NCBI GenBank assembly: GCA_016713425.1
Contig: JADJPE010000005.1
Coordinates: forward strand, 3,410,001-3,474,000
Origin: Deltaproteobacteria bacterium
GTDB taxonomy: Bacteria; Myxococcota; Kuafuiibacteriia; Kuafuiibacteriales; Kuafuiibacteriaceae
Direction: 5' to 3'
DNA length: 64,000 nt
The notes beneath the pieces were generated by a model. It was given only the letters and a program-made list of their open reading frames with translations, had not been told where the DNA came from and ran no database searches. Shown one piece after another: positions 35,547 through 43,716 of the stretch; positions within the stretch are counted from its first letter, which is position 1, and every line of letters begins with the position of its first letter. A program made the translations under genes and the position numbers.

Positions 35547-36626
35547 TTAGTCCTCGAGGACGACCAGGGCCCCGTTCGACCCGACCGCCACGACGCGGTT
35601 CCCGTCGGGTGTACCGTGTACCGCGAACAGATCCTCCGCAAGCACGGGGGCTTCCGCCGCCCACGCCTGCCCGTCATACCGAAGGATGGTGCCTCGGGCG
35701 CCGACCGCGAAGATGCGGTCAGAGGTGGTCCCGAAGATGTCGTAGAGATCTTGGTGGGTTGGCGTTGTCTCGTGCCTCCATTCCGTACTCTTGCTTGGCC
35801 GTCGGTAGATCGACCCGCCGAGCCCGACGACCCACAGATCGTCGTCGGCACTGGCTGACCACACCCCGAAGAGCGGCAGGGGCGTCGTCGAGGTCTCGGT
35901 CGTGACGAGCTGCGTGACCCAGTTGTTGCTCGTCTTCTCGATGACTGTCCCCTGATTCGTGACGAAAGCGATCCGAGTTTCGCTCGCCGCCCAGCTCCCT
36001 GTGATCCGGGCGCTCCCGGGCGCGTGGACATCGACCCGTGTCCAGCGGGTTTCGTTGAGCGATTTCTTCAGGACTCGACCGCCTTCACCACCAGCATAAG
36101 CGGTCAACGACCCGGCGAGCGTAAGCGTGAAAATGCGCAGATTGCTTCGGCTGTCGTCCTGCGTGAATGCGCCCTCGATGTCGCGCGCAAGAATGATACC
36201 GCCGTCGCCGCCCATGAGGTCGCCGAGCTCCGTCGAGATCACCGCGTACAGGTTCGGGTCGGCGAGCCCGACCGGAAGAGGCTCCCCGTCGGAATCAACC
36301 ACGGCGACCTCGGCGAGCTTCTCGCCATCGACGCTCAGGATGTGCCCGCGTGCACCCACGGCGACTGCGCGCTTGGCATCGATGACGTGAACATCACGAA
36401 GATCGCGCCCGTCCTGCGTGTCAATGCGTTGCCAACCGGATCGACCGCAGCCCGCCCCTGGCACGGCCACGGCCCACGCCAGGATCGACAGCGTGAACTG
36501 ACGAACCCTGGGGCGACGGATGGGGGCTTTGCCGAGCGCAAGCCTCCTCCTCGCTCGCTCCGTCTCTCCGTGCGCCGTCCGTGGTGGCGCCGTTCTTGGC
36601 GAGGGCCCTTCCTGTACTCGGAGCAT
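35547..36626 (-). CDS. Propeller-like exported lipoprotein
   Basis: After a signal-like segment with lipobox (AVAVPGAGC) the protein consists of repeated units resembling YCF48/WD-type blades: LRDVHVIDAKRAVAVGARGH, LYDIFGTTSDRIFAVGARGT, LFAVHGTPDGNRVVAVGSNG and LFGVWSASADDDLWVVGLGG. A beta-propeller on the periplasmic face is likely; the ligand is unknown. The start is uncertain. The ATG at 36626 gives about 359 residues with an unusually long n-region. A strong ribosome-binding-like gaggaggagg occurs at about 36543-36552 with no standard in-frame start behind it; an ATC at 36521 would give a perfect signal peptide. It follows the TPR gene by about 10 bp, so they are probably co-transcribed. 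Confidence 0.75.
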   Translation of the reverse strand: MLRVQEGPSPRTAPPRTAHGETERARRRLALGKAPIRRPRVRQFTLSILAWAVAVPGAGCGRSGWQRIDTQDGRDLRDVHVIDAKRAVAVGARGHILSVDGEKLAEVAVVDSDGEPLPVGLADPNLYAVISTELGDLMGGDGGIILARDIEGAFTQDDSRSNLRIFTLTLAGSLTAYAGGEGGRVLKKSLNETRWTRVDVHAPGSARITGSWAASETRIAFVTNQGTVIEKTSNNWVTQLVTTETSTTPLPLFGVWSASADDDLWVVGLGGSIYRRPSKSTEWRHETTPTHQDLYDIFGTTSDRIFAVGARGTILRYDGQAWAAEAPVLAEDLFAVHGTPDGNRVVAVGSNGALVVLED

Positions 36627-36636
36627 GGACGATGGC

Positions 36637-38835
36637 CTACTTCCCCGGGTCAGCCGCGAGCGCCTTGTTGATATCGCTGATCGCGAAAGCGACGTCGCTG
36701 TTCTTCGGGTCGAGTTGGAGCGCGCGCTCGTAGGCGCTCTTTGCCGCCTTGAGGTTCCGAAGCTGAAGCTCCGCGTTGCCGAGGACCTTGTAGGCGGGAC
36801 CGAGGTTCTGATCGAGCGACACGGCGCGTTGTGCTTCGTCGCGCGCTTCTTCGTAGCGGCCCTTTTCGGCGAAGACGCGCGATCGATAGTAGTGGGCAAC
36901 TGCGTAGGCCGAATCGATCTCGATGGCGCGGTTGAGCGCCTGAAGCGCGCCCTCGAGATCTCCGCCCTCAAGCAACGATCCGCCGAGCTCGGTCTGCGCC
37001 CGAACATGGCTCGGATTGAGCAAGAGCGCCTTCTTGTAGTGCGCGCGCTCGCGTTCGCGGTCGCCTCGCAGACGGTAGAGCCGACCGATTTGGTAGTGGC
37101 CATCCGAGAATGTGGGGTGTCGATCGAGCGCGATCTCGTAGGCCTTCTGTGCGCCATCGAGGTCGCCTTGCCGTTCGAGAATCTCGGCGAGCACGCCGGT
37201 CGCACGTCGGTTGCCTGGCTCGAGTTCGAGGGCGCTTTGTAGCGCTTGCTTGGCGCGGTCGAGACGATCTCGGCGTATCTCGACCTCGGCGATGCTGATC
37301 AAGATCGCCGGCGACTCGGGGTCGAGGCGGCGGGCTTGGTTGAGCTCAGCCATGCTCGTCTCCAAGGCGTCGCGGGTTCCTATGGCTGCGTAGGCTTGTC
37401 CAAGCTGTTCGTGTGCCGTCGCGTCATCCGGGGCCAGCTTCACGAGCTTGGTGAGGTAGATGATCGCCTCTTTTGGCTCGCCTTGGTCGAGATAGGCGCG
37501 CGCCATGCGGCGATAGGTCAGCGCGTCTTCGGGGCGCGTGTAGAGCGCCTTCTTATAGAGGCGGAGCGCGCGGGTCGTACGTCCGCGTTGGTAGAAGATC
37601 TCACCCAGGTGGAACTGGGCTTCAGGGAGGTCGGGCTTGAGCGTGAGGACGCGTTCAAACTGCGTCTCGGCTTCGGCGAGCTTCCCCTCCCGAAAATACG
37701 CGAGCCCGAGGTTGAAGGCTGCATCGATGTAGTTGGGACGGTAGCGCAGCGCCGCTTCGAAGTGCTGTTTCGCCTTGTCGCGTTCGCCGATGCGGTCCAG
37801 GGCGACGCCGAGGTTGTTGTGGGCACGTGCGTGGTCCGGTTCGGCGCGAATGGCGGCTTCGTACTCGCTCACCGCGTCTCGGTATCGCCGCTGGCGAAAG
37901 TACAGAATTCCGAGGTTGTAGTGCGCGTCCGGTTCCTCGCGGTCGATCCGCAGTGCGCGATTCAGGCTCCGCATTGCTTGGTCGGTCAGACCCATATTTC
38001 CGTAGATCTTCGCCAGCGCGATGTGAGGTCGCGCGTAGTCGCCGTCGATCTCACTGGCCTTGCGATAGTCCGCGATCGCCGCGTCTTGTTGCTCCAGCCG
38101 CTCGTAGGCTTCGCCGCGGTTGAAATACGCGACGGCGAGCGTGGGCGCGAGTTCGATGGCGCGTGTATAGCTGTCTATGGCGAGCTCGTAGTGCCCGCGC
38201 TTTCGTTCGGCGAGGCCGAGGTCGAGCATGATGATTGGGTCTTTGGGCGCGAGTTTGGCTGCCTCTTTGTAGTTGTCGACGGCGCGGTCGAGCTCGCCGG
38301 ATTCTTCGAGCGCGGCGCCGATCATGTGAAATGTGTCGGCGTCTTCGGGGTGCGCGGTCTTGAGCTTCTGCAGCATGCCGAGCGCGGCACTGACGTCTCC
38401 CAGGTGAAAGACGGTCGCGGCAAGCTTCTTGGCCGCTTCGGCGTCACGAGGGTTCGCCGCCACCCGAGCGGTGAGCTTCTCGCGCTCCGCTTCGAGCTTC
38501 TCCACATCGAAGGTCGGATGCGCGGTCTCGTCATCGATGAAGGGATCGTCGTCGATGTCGGCGCCTGCCGGACCGCCCGTGCCCGCGCCGGCGCCTGTGT
38601 CTGCGCCGTCGGGGGCGTCCGTCGTTTCGCCCTCTGGCTTCCCTCGTTGCTCCTGTCGAGAGGTCGGCGACGAAGGGTCTGAGGGCTGTGCCCATGCGCC
38701 CGCCGGGGCCACCGTGGCAATCCAAAGCCATACGGCGTTGAGCGCCAACGAAAACCCGCTCGATAGGCGACGCGCGTGCGTGTGGATGCGCGCGGGCCGG
38801 CTCCCCGGGGGGCGTCTTAGTCCAATCCCTTCCAT
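36637..38835 (-). CDS. Large exported TPR protein
   Basis: From the ATG at 38835 the protein has 732 residues. A signal/TM segment (LNAVWLWIATVAPAGAWAQ) is followed by a low-complexity Gly/Ala/Asp linker (ADTGAGAGTGG). Then about 16 consecutive 34-residue TPR units run to the C-terminus (VDNYKEAAKLAPKDPIIMLD, AIDSYTRAIELAPTLAVAYF, SEYEAAIRAEPDHARAHNNL, AKSAYERALQLDPKNSDVAF). TPR solenoids scaffold protein complexes; a periplasmic location is inferred from the signal. It is first in a likely operon with the propeller-like lipoprotein. No enzyme domain is present. Confidence 0.9.
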   Translation of the reverse strand: MEGIGLRRPPGSRPARIHTHARRLSSGFSLALNAVWLWIATVAPAGAWAQPSDPSSPTSRQEQRGKPEGETTDAPDGADTGAGAGTGGPAGADIDDDPFIDDETAHPTFDVEKLEAEREKLTARVAANPRDAEAAKKLAATVFHLGDVSAALGMLQKLKTAHPEDADTFHMIGAALEESGELDRAVDNYKEAAKLAPKDPIIMLDLGLAERKRGHYELAIDSYTRAIELAPTLAVAYFNRGEAYERLEQQDAAIADYRKASEIDGDYARPHIALAKIYGNMGLTDQAMRSLNRALRIDREEPDAHYNLGILYFRQRRYRDAVSEYEAAIRAEPDHARAHNNLGVALDRIGERDKAKQHFEAALRYRPNYIDAAFNLGLAYFREGKLAEAETQFERVLTLKPDLPEAQFHLGEIFYQRGRTTRALRLYKKALYTRPEDALTYRRMARAYLDQGEPKEAIIYLTKLVKLAPDDATAHEQLGQAYAAIGTRDALETSMAELNQARRLDPESPAILISIAEVEIRRDRLDRAKQALQSALELEPGNRRATGVLAEILERQGDLDGAQKAYEIALDRHPTFSDGHYQIGRLYRLRGDRERERAHYKKALLLNPSHVRAQTELGGSLLEGGDLEGALQALNRAIEIDSAYAVAHYYRSRVFAEKGRYEEARDEAQRAVSLDQNLGPAYKVLGNAELQLRNLKAAKSAYERALQLDPKNSDVAFAISDINKALAADPGK

Positions 38836-38962
38836 CGCGTGGATACGAGTCTCTGTCAGAACGACCTGGACGCTAGCGCACCCCGAGAGACACCGAAACC
38901 CCCCCGACCCCGCAGCTTCCAAAGGAAGGTCGGATATAGTGCGACCTTACGCATACGAGCGC

Positions 38963-39652
38963 CTATTGCAGCCAACGCGAGCCGAGCGCACCGGCCGTTG
39001 CGCCCTGCAATGCCTTTGAGGCCGTGGCCCAGGCCTCCTCGCGTTGTTTCAGGACGGCGGCCTCTTCCATGATGTCGGTGTCGGCGTCGGTGACGTCGTC
39101 TTCGTAGTCGGTGACTTGTTCTTCGAAGTCCGCGATCTCGATGCTGGATGCGCCGGGAACGTTATTTTTCTTGACGAGCTTTGCCTTGGCGAGCTCGAAG
39201 CGCGCCTTGGCAACGACGAGCTTGGCTCGCTCCTTCTTCAAGCGCTCTCGAGACCAGTCGAGCCGTGCGTCGAGGAAGTCGAGTCGCGCTTCGGCCTCAC
39301 GTGCCTTCAGGGCCGAAACCTTGGCGCGTTCCATGTCTCCCTTGTCCTCGAACGCCTCGGCGTCTCGCTCGGAGACGGCGAGCTTCTCCTTGGTTCGACG
39401 GATCTCTTCCTTCGTCTCCGCAATTTCATCGACGACCTGATCGCGCGCATCGATGGCGATGTTGAGCTCATTCTCCGCATCGAAGAGCAGGAGCTTGTTC
39501 TCGATCGTGATCTTGTTCAGGACGTCGGCGTCCACCCGAAGCGTCGGTGCCGACCGGCAGGAAGCAAGAGCAACGATTATGCCCAACGCGGAGGTTGTGA
39601 GTGGTAGGCGAGGCCACGTGGGTTGTCGGAGACGGGAGCTGTTGTGGACCAC
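38963..39652 (-). CDS. Coiled-coil lipoprotein
   Basis: The 229-residue protein has a signal with lipobox (GIIVALASC), then almost only helix-forming, charged heptad sequence (DQVVDEIAETKEEIRRTKEK; ERAKVSALKAREAEARLDFL; ERLKKERAKLVVAKARFELA) typical of a long coiled coil. A short Gly/Ala C-terminus follows. It resembles envelope spacer lipoproteins of the Lpp/OmpA-associated kind in architecture only; no family assignment. The GTG start at 39652 is 23 bp from the divergent lipoprotein gene start, so both share a very short promoter region. Confidence 0.78.
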   Translation of the reverse strand: MVHNSSRLRQPTWPRLPLTTSALGIIVALASCRSAPTLRVDADVLNKITIENKLLLFDAENELNIAIDARDQVVDEIAETKEEIRRTKEKLAVSERDAEAFEDKGDMERAKVSALKAREAEARLDFLDARLDWSRERLKKERAKLVVAKARFELAKAKLVKKNNVPGASSIEIADFEEQVTDYEDDVTDADTDIMEEAAVLKQREEAWATASKALQGATAGALGSRWLQ

Positions 39653-39675
39653 CGCGACAAGCTATCATCGCTCGC

Positions 39676-40662
39676 GTGAGAACACAGCGAGGGGGCACGA
39701 CCTTCTTCAAAGCCAGGTCTTCATTTGGACGTCCACTTCGACGGCCCATTCCGGCCCCACTGCGCCTGCCGCGCCCGATGCTTCTGCTTCTCGTGATCGG
39801 TGTGTCGACGGCATGCGGGGGGAAGGAACCCTCCCCAGGTGGGGAAGCCTGCGAGAACCACGTACCTCTGGCTGGATTTCCGGCCACCCCGATACGCGCA
39901 CGGATCGGACGGCTGACGATTCGTGACCAGAAGGATCGTCGTGTCGATCCGGTCATGGGCGCGGCCTCGAGCGAGGTCGGCTTGATCCAGGGCAGTTTCT
40001 TCGACGTTTCAGCGCAGACATCCACGGCGGCCGTTGTTCTCGAGTTCCCGGAGATCGACGGCACGGCTGGTAGCTGCATCGGTCGGGTCTCGCGCGCGAC
40101 CGTCGGTGGGACGCGCCGCGGCCTCATGTTGTCGGGCCTTTCGGTGGAGGGCACTTCGCTGGGGACGCTTGAGGTTCCTTCGACGGCGCTGGGCGTCTAC
40201 GTGTACACGGGCGATCCGTTGATCGTCGAACAGCGGTTGCTGCGCGCGGTGGGCCAGGCTTCGGATGACTTCCCAGGCTTCGATGTCACCGTTTCTGCGC
40301 TCGAGCCCATGAATGTGCTCGCGCCCGACCCGCGCGGCGACGATGAGCTTGGGTTCGCCGATCTGACGGTTGCGTGGACAGCGGGCACCGGAGACCTCGT
40401 GCAGATCGTGATCGACCCGACCGATGAACCGAGCACAGCCGAGTCCGGCGGACAGGTTACGTGCCTTGTTCCTGATGACGGATGCTACGTCATTCCATCG
40501 TCGGCCATCGAGTTTCTGCTTGCGTCGGGGGCGACCCGCTTCGATCTCTCCATCGAACGGCAACGCATTGCGGGCGCTTTTCCGGCTGACGATGCTTACG
40601 TCGGTGTCGAAGTCACCTCCGAGATGATGATCACCGTCAAGAACGGAGTGCTGGTCCAATGA
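39676..40662 (+). CDS. Exported lipoprotein, unknown function
   Basis: The protein has a basic n-region, a hydrophobic core and lipobox (MLLLLVIGVSTAC), then beta-rich sequence without recognised domains (TIRDQKDRRVDPVMGAASSE; GVYVYTGDPLIVEQRLLRAV; DLVQIVIDPTDEPSTAESGG). I list the GTG at 39676, which supplies the basic residues before the core; the ATG at 39778 is an alternative giving 294 residues. Its stop overlaps the start of the next lipoprotein gene (ATGA), so the two are coupled and probably work together at the outer membrane. Confidence 0.7.
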   Translation: MRTQRGGTTFFKARSSFGRPLRRPIPAPLRLPRPMLLLLVIGVSTACGGKEPSPGGEACENHVPLAGFPATPIRARIGRLTIRDQKDRRVDPVMGAASSEVGLIQGSFFDVSAQTSTAAVVLEFPEIDGTAGSCIGRVSRATVGGTRRGLMLSGLSVEGTSLGTLEVPSTALGVYVYTGDPLIVEQRLLRAVGQASDDFPGFDVTVSALEPMNVLAPDPRGDDELGFADLTVAWTAGTGDLVQIVIDPTDEPSTAESGGQVTCLVPDDGCYVIPSSAIEFLLASGATRFDLSIERQRIAGAFPADDAYVGVEVTSEMMITVKNGVLVQ

Positions 40663-41165
40663 GAATACGTTTGCCTGGGGTACGATCCTATTTGATCATG
40701 GTCTGCGGCGCGTGGGCGCTGTTCATCGTTTCGGGTTGTGGACTTGGCGCGAAAGACAACTTCACCCGCGGCCTCACACATGAGCGGTGTGACGGCACTT
40801 TTCCCGTCTGCCAGACGACCGCCGGATGTGTGATGGGTACAGGTCGGTATCTGGACGGCCAGTTCCCCGGCTCTCGTCGGTTCATCGTGTCGGCGCCCGA
40901 GGAGTCCGTCATTCGTGTCGACATCTTCCTGGATGACCAACGAGCTACCGGGACGGACACCCAGATCCTATGGAATGAGCCGGGCTGCTTCGATACCTAT
41001 CAATATCAGTCGGAGGGTCGGGACATCTTTCTTGAGGCGGGCAAGGATCAGATCTTCACGCAGAGCCACCAGATCTTTTTGGATGGCGAACATCTCATCG
41101 AGGTGCTCTCCGACGCTGTGGCATCCTACGCGATCCGCGTGAACATCGAGTCCAGCGCGCCCTGA
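40659..41165 (+). CDS. Small Cys-containing lipoprotein coupled to the preceding gene
   Basis: The 168-residue protein has signal and lipobox (GAWALFIVSGC) and a mature part with Cys residues (HERCDGTFPVCQTTAGC, NEPGCFDTY) that may form disulfides. The rest is beta-rich (RFIVSAPEESVIRVDIFLDD). No family recognised. The ATG overlaps the TGA of the upstream lipoprotein gene. A DsbA-like protein encoded about 5 kb to the left could serve such substrates; this is only a contextual idea. Confidence 0.75.
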   Translation: MRIRLPGVRSYLIMVCGAWALFIVSGCGLGAKDNFTRGLTHERCDGTFPVCQTTAGCVMGTGRYLDGQFPGSRRFIVSAPEESVIRVDIFLDDQRATGTDTQILWNEPGCFDTYQYQSEGRDIFLEAGKDQIFTQSHQIFLDGEHLIEVLSDAVASYAIRVNIESSAP

Positions 41166-41188
41166 CGGACGCTCACGTTGGGAGCCTC

Positions 41189-42106
41189 TCAAACTTCCAC
41201 GAGCGTAAACGAAAACTTCGCCGACGGGCCTCCGAGGGCGCTCAAGAAGCTACGGTAGACCGAGGGTGCGAGCGTCAGGCAGCCGATCGATGCGGGGGCG
41301 CTGCTGTTGCCTTGGTGAAACAAGATGCCGGTCATGACGTCACCGCGTCGCTCTGAGCGTGCGATCTCGGATGCGTCGTATGTTCCGTCATGGTTCGTGT
41401 CGCGCCACCCTGGGATGAGTCCCGATCTTCCGATTGTGCTGACGCGAAAGGATGCCGCTCGAGCATGTACGCCGTTGGGCCGAGCCTGATAGTTGCCGGG
41501 CCGGATGATGCCCACGTCACCAACACCATCACCATTGACGTCGGGTGCCTGGTCGGATCGCGTTTGGCCCGGGTGGGTCGCGCCGGCGAAGCGGTGGACG
41601 CGTCCGTTGGGCAGCAGGACAATGAACTGATCATCGTAGCGGGACGTGGCGCGTCGGTTGTGGCGAAGTCCGAGCACGGTTGGGATCCCGCCGGGGCAGA
41701 CTTCGCCCCCTGCGCGCCGGACGATGGCCGCATAGGTGTCCCAGTCGCTCCCGGCCGGTGGCGCGGGTGGCCGGGGCGGGGGCGGGGGCGTCGGCGGTTC
41801 AGGAGGCGTTGTCGGGGCCTCGGGTGGGTCGAGGCTTCCGTCCCCAGGGGCCCGGCGGAGGGCCGCGAGGAGCGCTTCATCGACGACGCCTGTGCTTGCC
41901 AGACCCTTCGCCGTCTGGGCCGCTCGGACCGCCGCTTCGGTCTCGCCGTCGAAGAATCCCGTGGTGTCGACGTCGGCGCCGTGCGCGTTCAGCGCCTGCT
42001 GAAGGATCACGATGGCAGGGCCGTTATCACCCCGTCTCAGCGCGCCTCGCTGGACGGCGCGATCAAGCATTGGGGTGACGACGATGGGACCGACGGGTGT
42101 GGGCAC
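41189..42106 (-). CDS. Peptidoglycan-binding plus YkuD-like (L,D-transpeptidase-type) protein
   Basis: Residues about 20-88 form a PG_binding_1 domain (LRRGDNGPAIVILQQALNAH; TTGFFDGETEAAVRAAQTAK). A Pro-rich linker (about 92-117) follows. The C-terminal domain ends in a catalytic-like H264...S-x-G-C276 arrangement (GILFHQGNSSAPASIGCLTL), matching the spacing of YkuD-type L,D-transpeptidases (H...S/T-x-G-C). EF-hand-like Asp loops (PDVNGDGVGDVG; DTNHDGTYDASE) are unusual. There is no signal peptide, which is odd for a cell-wall enzyme and suggests delivery by lysis or a secretion machine. The start is GTG at 42106. Two unknown genes lie upstream on the same strand. Confidence 0.75.
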   Translation of the reverse strand: MPTPVGPIVVTPMLDRAVQRGALRRGDNGPAIVILQQALNAHGADVDTTGFFDGETEAAVRAAQTAKGLASTGVVDEALLAALRRAPGDGSLDPPEAPTTPPEPPTPPPPPRPPAPPAGSDWDTYAAIVRRAGGEVCPGGIPTVLGLRHNRRATSRYDDQFIVLLPNGRVHRFAGATHPGQTRSDQAPDVNGDGVGDVGIIRPGNYQARPNGVHARAASFRVSTIGRSGLIPGWRDTNHDGTYDASEIARSERRGDVMTGILFHQGNSSAPASIGCLTLAPSVYRSFLSALGGPSAKFSFTLVEV

Positions 42107-42214
42107 GAGCAGTTTTCGGACTGGTCGAATCCGCTGTTGCGAAAAGCGGTGGCCGAAAACGCTTGAGGTCGAAGCTCGTCGGCCCGGAATGCACGGTTGA
42201 GGCCGAAGGCCAAG

Positions 42215-42769
42215 CTATCGCTTGAGGCGCGAGTCGTCGCGGGTGGCGCTCTTCGCAGCGGTCGACGGGCTCCGGGGCCTCAGTGTGGGTTCGGGGCGCC
42301 GCCGGGCGAGAAGCGACGCAAGCTTGACCGTGTCTCGTGGCGCTGGGCCGCTGACGCTGGCCGGCCGGGGACCGGGGCCCGCTCCGGAGAACCTCCAGAG
42401 CGCCTGACGTCGGTCGAGCTCGTTCCCCTTGTGCCTTTCGTCTGGGCTGGACTCGTGGACGTCGGCGTCAGAGCTTTCGAAACCCAGGTATCGAACGACG
42501 CGCCAGGAGCAGGAGAGCGCGAACGCGAGCGAGTCCGCAGCTTCGTCGAATCCTTGGCGTCCAAGCGCGGTGATGAGCCCGAGCACACGCTCGATCGATG
42601 TGCGTTCCACTTTGGGATCTTCGGGAAGGTTATCGAGGCTGTCGACGATTCGGTCGAGGGCTTCGATCGAGAAGTCGGGTGCCTCGCGATCCGGACTCAA
42701 TGCGAGGAGCGCGACGCCCAAGGGCGTCGTTGCGTCGAAGGGCTCGAGGATGCGACCGTCGTCCGTCAT
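42215..42769 (-). CDS. Hypothetical protein coupled to upstream PG-type gene
   Basis: From the ATG at 42769 (MTDDGRILEPFDATTPLG) the protein has 184 residues. Its N-terminal ~110 residues are helical (ALDRIVDSLDNLPEDPKVER; ERVLGLITALGRQGFDEAAD) and its C-terminus is Arg/Pro/Ser-rich and probably disordered. The start overlaps the stop of the upstream gene (ATGA). I do not recognise it. Position between two peptidoglycan-binding-type genes suggests a chaperone or immunity-like partner; this is speculation. Confidence 0.6.
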   Translation of the reverse strand: MTDDGRILEPFDATTPLGVALLALSPDREAPDFSIEALDRIVDSLDNLPEDPKVERTSIERVLGLITALGRQGFDEAADSLAFALSCSWRVVRYLGFESSDADVHESSPDERHKGNELDRRQALWRFSGAGPGPRPASVSGPAPRDTVKLASLLARRRPEPTLRPRSPSTAAKSATRDDSRLKR

Positions 42770-43410
42770 TCGGCCGAGTCGCTTTCTTTCGACGCACATC
42801 GCGTGTCGGCCAGCATGGAATCGTAGGCGTCCTGGGCGGCGATGCCCCAGTATTGGTTGACCTTCGCGTGGTAGTATCCCTTCGCGCTGAGCGCCCGGAT
42901 GGCTTGCTCGACCCCTGGTCCTTTGTCACCGATCTTGTAGCTCACGTTCTCGAGACCGGTGAACGGGACGTCGGTCCTCTTGTAGCGGATTTGGGGGTGG
43001 CTCTCGAGCCATTGTTTCTGCTGCCATGCTGTGGCCGAGTTCGGACCCCAGCTTCCATCGACACCTTCTTTGGTCAGCAGGCCTTGGCGATAGAGACTGT
43101 ACTGAACTCGGCGTTGCTCCAGTCCGTTTGTGCCGATTTCGAACGGCTGTTCCCCCAGCGGGACGCGCGACATCGCGATCTTGCTGTTGTGCCAGTAGTA
43201 GCGCACGGGGTCCCGGGGGGCGAGCGCACCCTTGTGGTCGCCTCCCTTTGCGAGGACCGCTGCCTTCCAGAGCTGGTCGACGCGCCCATCCATCTCCTCG
43301 GGCGTAAGCTTCCCAAACGGTTTCAGCCGCTCAGCCCGTTGCATGGCCTGATCTGTGTACGCGCCCACGCTGCAGCGGACGGAGTATGGAACGGCTTCGG
43401 TGGGTGCCAC
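42766..43410 (-). CDS. Peptidoglycan-hydrolase/binding-like hypothetical protein
   Basis: The 214-residue protein starts at GTG 43410 without a signal peptide. The N-terminal half (RAERLKPFGKLTPEEMDGRV; DPVRYYWHNSKIAMSRVPLG) is unrecognised. The middle has DGSWGPNSATAWQQKQWLES and the end IGDKGPGVEQAIRALSAKGY plus YWGIAAQDAYDSM, both reminiscent of PG_binding_1 repeats (GxxGxxV...L...GY...G...A..F). It is therefore likely a cell-wall-binding protein. Together with the two following minus-strand genes it forms a small cluster. Assignment is tentative. Confidence 0.6.
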   Translation of the reverse strand: MAPTEAVPYSVRCSVGAYTDQAMQRAERLKPFGKLTPEEMDGRVDQLWKAAVLAKGGDHKGALAPRDPVRYYWHNSKIAMSRVPLGEQPFEIGTNGLEQRRVQYSLYRQGLLTKEGVDGSWGPNSATAWQQKQWLESHPQIRYKRTDVPFTGLENVSYKIGDKGPGVEQAIRALSAKGYYHAKVNQYWGIAAQDAYDSMLADTRCASKESDSAE

Positions 43411-43716
43411 ACCCCCGCACTAAACAAGGAATGTGCCAGAACGCGGGGCTGCGTTTCCGGGGGTGGCTGCGTCCAGGAGGGGCAGACATGTTTGCGGGAG
43501 AGGACAGTGCCCGTCGCGGCGAACCTACACCGGGCACGCCACCGGGCACGCCTGCGGGTGCCGCCGCTCGTGCGCCGATGCCGCTGCCCGTGCCGCTGCC
43601 CGTGCCGCTGCCCGTGCCGGTTCCGGCGCCAGTCTCGGTGCCAGTTTCGGTGCCAGTTTCGGTGCCGGCGCAGGGGTCTCATGTTGGTCGAGCCGAGCGC
43701 GCGAGGCCTGCGCCCA
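43411..43716. other. 306-bp gap with tandem repeat (ccgctgcccgtg, 43575-43675)
   Basis: The gap between the PG-like gene and the MEMO1-family gene contains four copies of the 12-mer ccgctgcccgtg and then copies of gtgccagtttcg/ggtgccagtctc. An apparent open frame through it (Pro-Val repeats) is a by-product of the array. It should also hold the promoter of the PG-type cluster; no clear -35/-10 is visible. Confidence 0.7.

Noticed and set aside
35324..36031. N-terminal extension of the thioredoxin-fold protein through the 14-bp repeat
   Set aside because: The repeat is open in several frames; the signal peptide and lipobox place the start at or after 35323.
36627..37205. Long N-terminal extension of the propeller-like lipoprotein frame
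   Set aside because: It overlaps the TPR gene in another frame and is Arg/Ser-rich shadow sequence without TPR or signal features.
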